DNA from: Diploscapter coronatus
Taxonomy: Eukaryota; Nematoda; Chromadorea; Rhabditida; Rhabditidae
DNA: 64,000 bases
Direction of reading: 5' to 3'
NCBI GenBank assembly: GCA_964036155.1
Contig: OZ038423.1
Span: 11,485,249-11,549,248, forward strand
The notes below the pieces were generated by a model. That model saw only the letters and a list, made by a program, of their open reading frames with translations. It ran no database searches and was not told the origin of the DNA. The position numbers and the translations under genes were made by a program. Positions 11,909 through 23,550 of this stretch are shown here, piece after piece; within the stretch, counting starts at the first letter, position 1; each line of letters begins with the position of its first letter.

Positions 11909-14900
11909 ATGGCACCGTCTATCACGTTACATTGTGCTGACTGCGGTAAGCGTTCGGGTGCGGAACACCGTGTGCCGAATGGTGGGGTTCCGACCGGATC
12001 CGGTTCGAGTTCATCCGAAAACTACCTTACCGGAGCGATAGCGGACTTTTGGTGGTGTCGTGATTGCGTACAGGTGGTTTGTAGGTAAGTCCGAAAAACG
12101 TTTGACTTATTCAAAAATTCTTTCAACTTTTCCTTACCACCATTGTTTAGTTTAAAAGTGTATTAACTTTGTAATAAGACGATCTTTAATTTATTTTGCC
12201 AGAGAGACCCATAAAAAGACTTTATTTACATAGAGACCCTGAATTTCATTATGATTTGGAAAAAATCGATTTAAAAATATTTAATCTGGTGTGTAAAAAT
12301 GGGCCAATATCAAGCACGTGCTCCAGTAGACGATACAAAATATCATAAACGCGAAGGGGACGAGAAATCTAAAATGCCAACTAAAAATACCTAAATTTTA
12401 ATTTTTACCGTGAATAATAATCTATTTGAGCGGGTAGATAGTCTGGTTTTGTGAAATATTGCCTTATACAGTCTCTGAACGTCATCGGCTCGTCTTTGAA
12501 CTGCAATTAACTGAGTTAATTGCCCAGTTGAATATGTAGTAAAGTGGTTTAGCTACCCTATGACAAGTACACGGCGGCTGATAGATCTCCGCATCTACCA
12601 TTTCCAATTTTTGCCTTCTTTTCTGTGCCCTAAATTTGAAATATGAAATTTTCGGAGATTTTCTATTCTTACTTCCTGGCGCTCTCTTCCCTAGCCCTAT
12701 CACTTTGTCTGACACTGTCTTGATAGCTAACAAATGCGTATTCTAATAGAGCTCCAAATACAAAGGTTTGACATGCTGAAATTAGAGTTTTTGAAAGATA
12801 GGACATTTTTTTGGAAAAATTACCTCCCAGCCAAACATCAACAAATTTAATGTATGATACAGGTGGTAATTTCGCGTTAATTGCCGACTGCATGGTAGTC
12901 ATGGTCAGGAGAGTTGTGACGCCTAAAATACTGGTGTTTAGGATAAAAATTTGGAAAGGAACTACCCCTTAAACCCAAAATATCTCTAAAACCTACCTAA
13001 AGCGACACGACCTGCTGTTGAGTGCATATCAATCTAGACCCCAATTTTAAAAATGAAACTTTCCAGGAAAAAAATTACCCAAAAAGAGACCCACGAAACG
13101 ATCACTATCATCGTTGTAGGACCATACAGTTGCACCATGTAATAGCTTAAAAGTTTCTTGAATTTTTTATTTTCTAAACTCTAAACTTACCTAATTTGCC
13201 GTTCTAGCACAAATGTCATGCGGAGGCATGCGTAAGAACCTGAAAATTCAATAGGAGATTTTTAAAAGTCGTGATTTTTTGTTTCAACTTACCCGTATTA
13301 GTATGGCTTGTACATTCATTATTTGTTAAAATTTTCGTGAGTAGGAAGTTCGGCAAATCGTTTCCGACCCCACGCTTTCTTTGCACAGGATCACCCTTCG
13401 TGTCCCACCGATAAATTATGTCCTAAAATTATGCAATTTGATATTTTAAGAAAATATTTAAAATTTAAAATTTAATTGGTTTAAATTTCTTCTAAGTGAA
13501 ACGAAATTCAATACCCTCTTATAAAATGCACGTAAAGGCCAAAATTCGATGTTTACTTTGGTTTAAATTAAACTTTGAACTGAAATCTAAATTATTTATA
13601 TTTAATAAAAGGCTGGCCTTCATTGTGTGGGCATAGCTTATCAAGTCGAAATCGCAATATTGAACGTCGAAAGGATAATATTTCAACTTCATCAAGCAAG
13701 CATTTGTAATGCTTATTCTGCTGCTGTATAGAATCTAAATTATAAATTAAACTTTGACGAGTAAAAACGTTAAGCACTTTTCCATCCGGGTGTATTCTGA
13801 TGAACATATTATCGGTATCAATTAAATGACGGTGCGCCGCCTTTTCAGTCTAAAAACTTATTAAGTTCTAAAAAATTTGTAAATTTTGAAATGTAATTCT
13901 AAGAGATTTCTATTATTCTTATAAATACGAATCTATTCATTTAGGACTATTTTAACTGAATCTAGGGTGATTTCAATTGAATTTAGCGGTGCTTCTATTA
14001 TAAAATTTGAAAATTACCGGAAAGAAGGTGTCTGGAATCCATAAGTTTTCCTTGACATGGGGCACCGTCAGAAACTTAGGCGCAACAGAATATCCCAGAT
14101 TTTCATAAGCCAGTCTGGGATCGTACCACTCTTCTCGGAATGTGATTTGTAGGTTATATTCCATATTTACCACATCTATCTTCGATAACATGCGAATCAT
14201 AATGTTAACCACGACATTAACTGGGCCCGCGGGGTCTAATTTAAATTTTCTAGACCTATGTCAATTTTTGTAGTTTTTACCTGTAGAATTAAAGGCGGGC
14301 GGTCTAACTCGTCTATCATAATTTTTCAGTAGGTGGTTCAAGATTTCCTGCTCCTGAACTCCGGAAGAATAACGGCTGGTTCTCGTTTTATTCGATTCAG
14401 ATAGTTTTATAGCGAATACTAGGAAAATTAATAGGCGTATCGCACCCTTCATGTTTTAATTGGCATAGTTAAATTAACTCTGAAACTAAGATATTGGCAC
14501 AAAATAAAATTTATCTGCAATTATGATACTTTCGGATGCAATCAAAATACGCATTGCATTAAAAGTTCATCAATGAATGCGCAATTTCGCCGTATGGCGC
14601 ACTTTAATGAATTTGTCGACCAGAAGAGTCTATTTTTTCAGTCCGAAAGAGCCTTTTTAAGCGGTTTTTTATTCACGGAATATGCTCGCGCGCGTTTGCG
14701 AGCAAAATTGGACGATGAACGAGAGATCGAGAAATTGTGAGAGAATCGAAAGATTCAGAGAAAAAACATCAAAAGGCAGGGAAATATCAAAGAATAGAGA
14801 AAAAGAGATGAAGTCTAAGCCCAAATCAAATTTCCCCTCAGGCAGTTTTATATGACTTGAGCAATATACTAACTAAATGAAATTTCCACACACACACACT

Positions 14901-17900
14901 AATATAAAATAGGTTCGCGAAGATAAAAACTTGGCGATAGGCTTGAAGTACCGCCTAATTAGGGTACGTGTGACAAGAAATAAGAGGGACACTTGAAAAG
15001 GGATATATAAAACCTATAGGATATCCGAGAACCCCCTCTGATATTATGGCCTTTCACGAGTTGTCTCTGTCCGCCTTTCATATTTTCATATCCATCCCAC
15101 TTCCACTCAAATACCTAAAAAGGCCATGAAATATTTATCATAACAATGCACACGGGACAAAATATGAGATAACCTAGAGGTATCCAGGAAAGATATTTAG
15201 AATCCATAAATTACATCATAAATAGAGCTATGATCTCAGGTCCGAACTGAGTGCTAAATTTAGAAGAGTATTTTCGAAACAATTACTAAGGATAGGGAGC
15301 AATTTTCACGCATTTCCTGGACAATTATACTACGTAAATCCAAAAAAATCAGATTTAAACAAGGAAAATAAAAGAGATTCTAGGAGATATTCTGGGTTTA
15401 TTTCCAGAAATGGCAACTTCCCAGGGCTCGAAAGGCGCTATGAATTGGAGAGTTTTTACGAGCGCTTTTCTCGATTTTTTCTCACTTACTCCCCGCGATT
15501 TTTCATGAATACACAATTTTTGCATGGCAACCTAATCGAAAAACGCGCAGCTCAAAAATCAAAGCCAAGAGGTGCAACGAAACTCCAATTTAGCAGATTT
15601 CCATTGCTCGCCTTATCAAATTAACAGGAATCAAAAGAACTGATAAGAAATTCTGAAAAAAGATAAAATGATAAAATCGATGCCATAGAAATTTGTCACT
15701 GATATGATAGGGAGTTTAAGAGATGAGACAGGCAGAAATTTGTTTGCCCAGCCACTTAAAATTGTCCGCTCTTTCCCTAACACTGATCATTATCATATGT
15801 CTCACATCGTATTTTCGAGGTTTTAAGAAAATTATGAAATTTATTTAGACTACCTAAAATTTGTCATAGTTTATTAAAAAAAAACTACTAAAATTTCTAT
15901 ATACATATTACGCAAAAGTCATAAAAGGAATTAGAAATGACTGAATAAATTAAAAATGTGTGCATATTTAAGCATATGCATACTTGGACTAAAACTAAAT
16001 TCAATAAGAAAAAATTAGAGGAAGTGTGGGAGAAGATGCTCAATTATTTGAAGAAGTTTGAAATTCTTGGAACTTCAAAAATAATTGAATTTAAAAATTT
16101 GATTGTGACCGACTTATTCCGAGGACTGAATTATGAATGGAATGCCAAAATTTCGGATCTGGAAAATAAATTTTTCGAAAATTTTTCCCATTTTCCATAA
16201 ATTCAATTCAATAATAGGAAACGGTTTATTTTGCCATTCATAATAAATGAATGAGTCTTTTGCTAAGCGCTTTTGAATTGAAAAACACGACTTTTTATGG
16301 GTTCAAATATGAAAAATGTGATGAAGAAAACATAATTTTTATTTAAACCGATGAAATTCAATAAAAACAAACGATTTTAGCACTTGTCATTTGATGAAAG
16401 GCCACTCCGAACACAGGGCTAATTTGTGGCGACCAGAAGAAGTTTATCGGTACGTTTGAGAAATCTGAAAAATCCAGAAAACTTTCAATTTTTTGTTGAA
16501 AATCAAGAAAATTGCGAAAATTCAGGACATGCGTTCAATCTCTCGAAGGTCGTTGTTCCAGAAGAAGCAAGCTAATTCACGAGCAGAAAATTGCAATTAA
16601 AGAGTTCATTTCTAAGGTTTGAAATTTATGAGGAGAAATGGTGAAGCTCAGCTTTTCAGGTGGAAATAATTCTGCTAAACGAGTTGGGAAGGAGTTTGGA
16701 GGCTGTAAACGAGCCTGACAGAAGACTAATAGCCAGGATTAATCGTGCCCTGACGAATATCGACCTGAAAGATGATAGACATCCGATATATCACGTCCCC
16801 TCACCGTCTAGACCCGCGTGGAAAACTTGGAATTTGGATCAGGAGGACCCTAAGAAGTAATAATTATCTGACCTTATATTTTAAGTTATCGATAATTTTT
16901 TAAATAAAAACTAAAATAGCTCAATTTCAGGATGCAAGAGGTCATAGAAACCGCCTCTGAGTTATTACAATTACCTCGAGAAGAATTAATTTACGATGAT
17001 GAAGAATTAACCCTAAAGGACAAATCTGAATGGAACGCTAGACTAGCGGCCGAGACTATTGCCGCTTCTATTGGGGCAAAGATTCAGATAGAATCTGCTA
17101 GTTTATAGTAGGCTAAATTTTAATCATAAATTAGTCATTTAAAAACTCTAAATAACTTAATTTTATTTTCGTTTCTCTATTAAAACATGATGAAAATTTA
17201 TAAGTAGGAAAAAGCTAAATAACAGTTTGAATTTAAACGCATGGAAACGCTGAATTATAAATGTGTATTAGAAAAAGATGAACACTAATATATTAGCATA
17301 CATAAAATTAAAATAATATTGAAAATTAGCATAAATACCGTAATCCTTCAATTTTTGATTTCCAGCTCTCGAGCCACGACGCCCGACCGTCGTTTCGACG
17401 TCGAACGACGACGCGGAAACAGCGTCGATTCGCTGAGAAGGCCCATGCCCCTAAACGTCAACCAGATTCATTCTTCTCATGTCGAAAATATCGGACATTT
17501 TGTGAGTACTCTACCTTTTTCTTGCGCATTAGTTTTTAGCATAAATTTTAGGATTGTTTCGATTTGAATAATTTATATTTTTAAATTGAATTAAATTGTA
17601 AGTCTACCATAAGTTCTTTCATGGCTAGATTTTTAGAACGATTGATTTTTCTGTGTTAAATTGCTAAATTTCCATCATTTAGCATCGAGATAGACCATCT
17701 GTTATGTCATTCCGTGAGAAATCCATACCAACCGACGAGGCTTCATCCACGAATTTTGATAGTATTGGGTAAGTTTCTGGAAGATGTCAAGTTTTTAAAC
17801 CAGTAAAGTAGTTCGGCATTTATATTATACAATCATTATGTGGAGTCGTGTTTACATAATTTCCTGTTATTTCTTCGAAGAAAATATGTGAGAAATTAGG

Positions 17901-20491
17901 GATAACGTGAAATTGAGAGACGGAAAGAGAGTTAGTTCAAGCGCAAAAGGGCTCTCGAGTTCAAATTGAAGTATTCGAGGAAGTTTTGATTTTCTTCTCT
18001 TTCGCCATCTTTTCCCTATGATATTTTCGTTTCTTTCGATTTACAATAAAAGGACCGCTTTTCTATTCATTCTCACACGTGCAATGCAATGGTATTACGC
18101 ATCTATTTATCACACTTTCGTGTGAAAATATTGATTTTTTCCGGAATTTCATCGTATAATAATCGATTATTAATTGTGTTTTCATTTTTAGATCACCCGT
18201 ACTCTCGAGTTTATCATACGACTCTAAACCTGGCTCGGCTATGTCATCGATTCCCATGCTACCAGATCAATCTTTCGGAAGCGCAACGGTATGCATTCAA
18301 ATTAGCGTATACCAAATTTAGCGCTTATTTTAATTTAGACCATCGCAAATTTTAGCGTTTAGTCAAATGTATCAACTTCTCATTTTATTCTACATCATAA
18401 TATTTTCAAGATATGACTGTTATTTTTCGCTATAGACTAACAGGCTTCAATTTTATCTAGGAATTTCCGAGCTTTGTTATTTCTATGTCTTTTGATATTT
18501 ATCATCTCGCATGACTACATTTTTTATCTTGAGATTTTTTAAAATGAGTAATAGTTTTCCTTTAGAGCACTGTTTTCGTAAGTGAAACTTTGACATTGCG
18601 AAAACACCAAATAATTGGATTACTTCCAATCGAAAAATAAAAAAGCGCGAGGGAAAACTTGTTTTTTTTACGAACTTTTCAATGTCATCTATTGATTTTT
18701 GCTTCTTTTGAACTTTGCAAAAATTTCATGCATAAGAACTTCTCATATATCTGAAAAAAATCAATGAAACTATCGTAATACCAAATTTTAGACCTCTAAT
18801 TCCCAAGCTGTAACGCCAACACCATTTATGAACGGGAAAATTATCGAGGAAGATTGTGGAAGTCAGCGAAAATTCGGCAAGAATTTCCTGACTCGACCAA
18901 TTTCGGTGGTAGCTTATAATACAAGAACCAGAAAGGATGAATTAGCAGTGACTGATAGCTGTGGAGGTAGGGGGTCTCTTATTTAATTTTGTGGGATTTT
19001 ATTTATCCCAAAAGGGCCTTCTATTAAAATATAAAAGCCTCAGAGAATTCTATCTTCGTCACATAGACTCTGTAGAAACTAAGAGATTTACTAGAACATC
19101 ATAGGCTTTTAACAAATACAAGATCCATCCCACTACCACTACACTATGCTTGCCAAGTTTTCTACGACTGAACTCATGGTTTAGGCATTTACATAACAAC
19201 GCCTGAAGGTCAAATTAAAGAACATATCCTGGTGAAAAACTCCTCGGCGAGCTCTATAGCTATCGATGAAAAGAACGATTTAATGTAAGCTAGAAATTAG
19301 CATGAATTCAAATTCCAGCTAATTTTCAGGTACGCAAGTGTAATGCAATCTAAAGGCCGATCGGTGCACGTTTTCAATATGGCAGACAACTTCAAGAAAA
19401 TTGACGTAAATTTGCATTTTTGAATTGAAAAATTATAATAATTTAGATTATAACATGTCCTAAAGAGCCTAAGATAGAAATGAGTAGGACGAGATGGCTG
19501 ACAGTAGGGCCTCGGGGCCACTTGTTCATGACAACAGGGGATAATTTCAAGTCCGGACTTTGGGTCTATATTCAGTCTAAGAAGGTATAAAACATAACAA
19601 GTTAAATTTGCTTTTTAAAGTTCATTTTTTCTTCTATAAAACTGGTTAATTGTACAAAAAATCAAAAAGTCGTGATTTAAAATTTGACTTCAGGCCTGGA
19701 AAACGTTGAAAGAATCCCGAAAAACCCGGTATCAGTACATTTCGGTAGCTGAGGATCAACAGGAATTTAAGTACGGGGAAAATTTTAGGAAAAAAATTAA
19801 ATCTAAATTTTCAGAGCCGTGGTCTTACTAACTTGTGACGCAGCTAATAACCGGCTATTATTATTTGTGATCGATGAATCGTTGTCGCTGATTAATGAAT
19901 ACGATCTGACTAAGACATATCGACTTTCGGATTACATCACAAGTCCTGCGAGCGCTATAGTGGATTCGGTAGATCTTTTATTAAAAACTAAGACTCTTTA
20001 ATGTTACCATCATTTGAAGTGGAAGAGAATTATACATGCATTTCAATTCTAAATTATGAATATGATAAAGTTTAGCCATATAAATTTGTATAGTTGAAAA
20101 TATTTATTGCAGAAAAATAACCTGCTAGTTTTGGACTATGCGACAGGAAAATTGTGGATTTTGTTGGGTCGAGTGAGGGGAGATCGAAAAATGAACCAGA
20201 TTTACTTGGACGAACCGATAAACCCGCAGGAAGCCTTAGGGATCTGTGTTAGGGTAAAAACTAAAGATTACTATTTTTTGTTGAAAGATGTGATATTTTA
20301 AGGGTTACTGTAGCTTTATTGATTTTCAGGGAGAAGACGTAATGGTGGCGTGTTTCAACAGTCGTGAAGTTCGGATAACGCAATATTTGGAGAATGGAAA
20401 ATTCCGACCTGCCCCGCCCACCGATAATTCTTCCTCTCTTGGAAAGAGAAGCGCAAGTCTACCCAGGACTTCAGAAAATAGCAACCTATGA
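11909..20491 (+). CDS. B-box zinc finger protein with C-terminal NHL-like beta-propeller
   Basis: Sixteen exons: 11909-12084, 16381-16449, 16526-16616, 16660-16856, 16931-17107, 17366-17501, 17683-17768, 18192-18288, 18792-18966, 19185-19284, 19330-19405, 19447-19584, 19694-19770, 19815-19968, 20113-20253, 20330-20491; 683 residues. Exon 1 and exon 2 together make a B-box: CADC, then after a long Gly/Ser loop [11 protein letters not shown] and HSEH, giving C-x2-C-x4-C-x2-C-x5-H-x2-H for the second half. A helical stretch (about 100-200), a low-complexity linker (about 210-330) and repeated beta-rich blocks follow ([53 protein letters not shown]), resembling NHL repeats. No RING finger is present, so ubiquitin ligase activity is not predicted. 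The first-ligand loop is longer than usual. The split codon AG|C between exons 1 and 2 completes the zinc motif, supporting the 4.3 kb intron that holds a channel gene on the other strand. Confidence 0.75.
12281..14452 (-). CDS. Cys-loop ligand-gated ion channel, GABA-A receptor-like
   Basis: Thirteen exons, plus coordinates: 14281-14452, 14018-14235, 13778-13849, 13618-13734, 13293-13422, 13191-13239, 13079-13145, 12997-13033, 12824-12922, 12673-12775, 12557-12629, 12409-12500, 12281-12380; 442 residues, complete. It has a signal peptide, an extracellular ligand-binding domain ([32 protein letters not shown]), the Cys-loop with Cys-x13-Cys ending YYPFDVQYC, and four membrane helices; M2 reads [18 protein letters not shown]. 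This is closest to nematode GABA receptor subunits (UNC-49, LGC-35, EXP-1 group). The residues before M2 are Ala-Gly-Arg, not the Pro-Ala-Arg usual in anion channels. The M3-M4 loop is short. The whole gene lies inside intron 1 of the B-box gene. Intron 13423-13617 needs a GC donor (AAG|GCCAGC) to maintain the conserved YAHTMK-DIIYRW join. Confidence 0.9.
12503..12523. repeat. Perfect palindrome beside a 3' splice site of the channel gene
   Basis: Ten-base arms GCAATTAACT and AGTTAATTGC separated by one G. One arm overlaps the acceptor (TTGCAG on the minus strand) of the exon that starts at 12500, so a hairpin in the pre-mRNA would involve this splice site. Confidence 0.75.
14453..16380. other. 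Rest of the large B-box intron, no gene seen
   Basis: Sequence between the channel gene start and B-box exon 2. It contains the hairpin at 14683-14704, a short CA run near 14889, and purine-rich stretches. An 80-codon open frame at 15958-16200 has no recognisable similarity and is AT-driven. Confidence 0.55.
14683..14704. repeat. GC-rich hairpin
   Basis: TGCTCGC and GCGAGCA arms flank GCGCGTTT in otherwise AT-rich DNA about 230 bases upstream of the channel gene start codon. Possibly regulatory; nothing more can be said. Confidence 0.5.
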
Positions 20492-20720
20492 TAATAGCCC
20501 AGTTATCATTTAATTACTTCCTTAATTACTCTCGAAATGATTAGTGATAGAAATTAATTAGTTCAAATCAACACAAATTGGCAAAACGTCACTTGATAAC
20601 ATGATTCCCTCTAACGATGAATATCTCTTTCATTTTCAATTTGTAATTGAAACTAACTTTGTTAATTTTTATTATTTGGACTTTAATCATGGTTTACGAT
20701 ATAGTATGTGCCTTGGGGAT

Positions 20721-20726
20721 AATAAA
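20721..20726 (+). terminator. Candidate poly(A) signal of the B-box gene
   Basis: AATAAA 230 bases after the stop codon; another AATAAA-like run follows at about 20733. Confidence 0.4.
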
Positions 20727-20830
20727 TACTTTGAATAAACTATATAAATTAAATGTCAAATTTGAGATTATTGGATATCTGAGCATGGTTAAACAATGCC
20801 TGCTAGTGATGCAATAAATATTTAGATCAT

Positions 20831-22315
20831 TTAATCTTCCTGATTCTCGTCAGATTTCGGGGCTCCATTTCCTGCGGATGAAACGCGTTTTCTGAGAGCT
20901 GAGGCCTTAGCCGTCGCGTCGGATTTCAGTTTCTGGACTCTGAAATTCACAAATGAGAATATTCCAGTTTTCTAATTTTTCAAACTTAATTCTAGAATAT
21001 CCTAAAAATTTCTAGATTTTTCCAGATTTTCTCGACCTACCTCTCCGACATGGCGTCGATCCGATGTTGAGCGGGATCGAGTACTTTCTCGTGAGCAGCG
21101 CTGTTGAACAGCCCCAGAAGTTGGTTACCGTAAGCCGCAAGTCGTTCCCATAGAGAAGCATCAGCCTTCACTTCGAATTTAACGCCGAGAGATCTAAGGA
21201 CGACTATTTAGAAATCTATATTAGGATTAAGATCAATTTTTATACCTTTCTAGAATAGAGTCCACGATATCTAAGACGGTATTGGCCACGTCGGTGGATC
21301 TATCTCCGACTGCCTAAACTATGGGATATTTGAAATCCACTCGAAGAGGGATATACGGAAATTCGTACCTGCCAAAAATTCTGGAACTGCTTCAGAGCGG
21401 CTGGATTGTACTGTCCGATGGCTTGCTGTTTGGTCTTGAGATTTCCGACGACAGAGGTTACGACGTTCTTTCCTTTGGTCAGAATATCCGAGGAAACTCC
21501 AATTGTGGCTACGAGGACTTGGAGAACCAGCTAAAATCGACAGAATCGATATCTTTCAATGACGATCAGCTTTCGGACCTGCGTTGCAACCACTGCGGCT
21601 CCAATGAAAATCGTTCCGGCGTAGGTGGTTTTGTCGCGAACAACCTCCCAAGTGCTACGGGTGCGAGTCCAGACTAAATTTATTTTAGTTTGAATTTCTG
21701 GATTCTTGCAATTTTTGAATGAATAGATTTGAATAACTTTAGTTTTTTTCTAAAATAATTTTATGAAGAGCTCCTAGAAAAAGGCACCACTTTTTTCCTT
21801 TTCTCCTCTTGCTTTCTCATACTATTTCTTAGAAAGGGTGGTGTCTTTTTCTATGAGCCTTTATGAAGATTATTGGAAAGCTTATTCATTTTTCTGTTAT
21901 CAAACACTATTTTCTCCGACAAATATGATTTTTAAAAATATCATGTTTTACCCGAATTAGCGTGATTATAAACGGCGGTTTTGGGTCGAACCACATAGTG
22001 ATTGTATCCATCAACGATGTTCTGCTGTACTCCAGACGTCTTTTGGTTTACGTAACTTCCAAGGCCCTGAACTCCTCCTTCGACTTTGTCGAATGTGGTC
22101 TCGATCATAGGGTGGGAATGCTTCGTAGTGTCGTAAACGTCGAGGGACTGAATTTGAAAATTTTTAATTTCAGGTGAGTTTAATTTAGATAAATTTATTT
22201 TATATTAGGTTTATTTATTTTTAGATAGACACTATCGTATACGGTATACCTTCTTAACCCAGTGATTCTGCAAGAGTTGATCGAAATAATAGTTGTGATT
22301 GCTAACGGCCGCCAT
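20831..22315 (-). CDS. plin-1: Perilipin-like lipid droplet protein
   Basis: Seven exons, plus coordinates: 22250-22315, 21952-22147, 21579-21673, 21369-21530, 21246-21313, 21041-21193, 20831-20939; 282 residues, complete. The N-terminus (NYYFDQLLQNHWVKK, then DVYDTTKHSHPMIETTFDKV) looks like a PAT-type region; amphipathic helices with repeated small and hydrophobic residues follow (KTTYAGTIFIGAAVVATQ, GKNVVTSVVGNLKTKQQAIG), and the tail is basic and low in complexity. No membrane helix or signal peptide is clear. I call it perilipin by overall resemblance to C. elegans PLIN-1 (W01A8.1); in that family the protein coats lipid droplets and controls lipase access. Similarity is remembered, not computed, so confidence is moderate. 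Intron 21531-21578 starts GTCCGA; intron 21674-21951 contains a candidate miniature transposon. Confidence 0.6.
21761..21869. mobile_element. Candidate miniature inverted-repeat element with target-site duplication
   Basis: A direct repeat TTATGAAGA at 21761-21769 and 21861-21869 flanks a 91-base segment with terminal inverted repeats of about 25 bases: TAGAAAAAGGCACCAC on the left against the complement of GTGGTGTCTTTTTCTA on the right. The centre is pyrimidine-rich. No coding capacity. It sits inside a perilipin intron. A related pyrimidine-rich block (CATACTATTTCT then AAAGNGGTG) occurs near 59725-59752. Confidence 0.65.
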
Positions 22316-23550
22316 ATTTATGTTTCTAAGTTCAAATTTGAAAATCAGCTTTTCTTGTGAAGGAATTATTGAGAAAATGCTGAACTGGCGATTTTTGAGA
22401 GCAAAAACAAAGAAAAAGTCGATTTTGTGGCAGTTGGTCAATGAATTGGAAAGGTTTTCTGATAAAAAATGATAAAATTAGAGAGATTACACCAACTTTT
22501 GAAGACGAAGAAAATAGAAAATGGACAGGAAAGTCGAGAAAATAGCAACAAACCCTTTACAAAGAATGGCATGTGAAGTGCATGTGAATGAAAATAAGGC
22601 AATAAAATAATAACTTAACATTTTATTATATGTTAAAATTTAAATTAATATCTTTAAATAAAATAAAATATTAAATATGCAGATAAAAGATAAGTTTTGG
22701 AGTTTTATATGAAAGTTAAGTATGACGAAGCATTTTAAACATTTCTAAATAGAGCCAAATCTAAAGTACTACAGCAAAGTATTGATAAAAGTGATATCGA
22801 AATCTAAAATATTTCGACTGCTGGGCGATACCTAAGAACAACATATTGAGTGGGGGGATGAACTACGCGAAGAGTGTGAGGGTACAAAGTCCTAGGACAC
22901 AGCAGAAAGATGGGGTCACTTGAAGAGAAACCAGAGATGCAAACATGTTGATAATTAGATACCCAAAGAACTACCAAACATTCAATTAAAGAGTGCATTA
23001 TGAAATGCTGTAAACTATGCACTTTAGCATGATCACGATATAATGTAGCGATAGTCCAAGCAAAGTCTAGGAATTGCGAAATTCTAAAACCGATTCGATT
23101 TTGAAGATTCGAGAAATCAAATGAAATGCTTTGCGAAATGGTTTTACCTGACCTTGAAAATGCACTGGCATATCAGACTGATAATGATACATGATAAACA
23201 AGCAATCAATGGTAATCTTCATCTTTCAGTCAAATAAAATATAGAAGATTTCCTAAATCAAATGGAGATTTTAACTTATGTTGTATGTTAGAATTATTTG
23301 TTTGTTTTTAAATAACTGCTTTTTGATGATGACGCAACAATTCCTTAATTTTTAGTATAATATGTGTGTGTGCAAGTTTCAAGATAAGAGACCACGACGA
23401 TTGATTGAATGGTTAGAGATCGAGTTAAACACGTAGTTTCGAAGAGAAGAAAAGGAACAAAACCTGCTCATATACAAAGAATACTGAAAATCGTAACGGA
23501 AACCTAGTGCGCAAATCTATAATTCTTAAGCGATTATTTTAATCCTCAAC
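22316..23550. other. Intergenic between divergent perilipin and TMED genes
   Basis: 1.2 kb, AT-rich, shared upstream region of two divergently transcribed genes. No exon, RNA gene or clear repeat was recognised. Confidence 0.6.

Noticed and set aside
14885..14902. Short CA repeat
   Set aside because: Too short to be called a microsatellite of interest.
15958..16200. 80-codon open frame in the large B-box intron
   Set aside because: AT-rich, lysine/asparagine-rich product with no splice context or similarity; expected by chance in such DNA.
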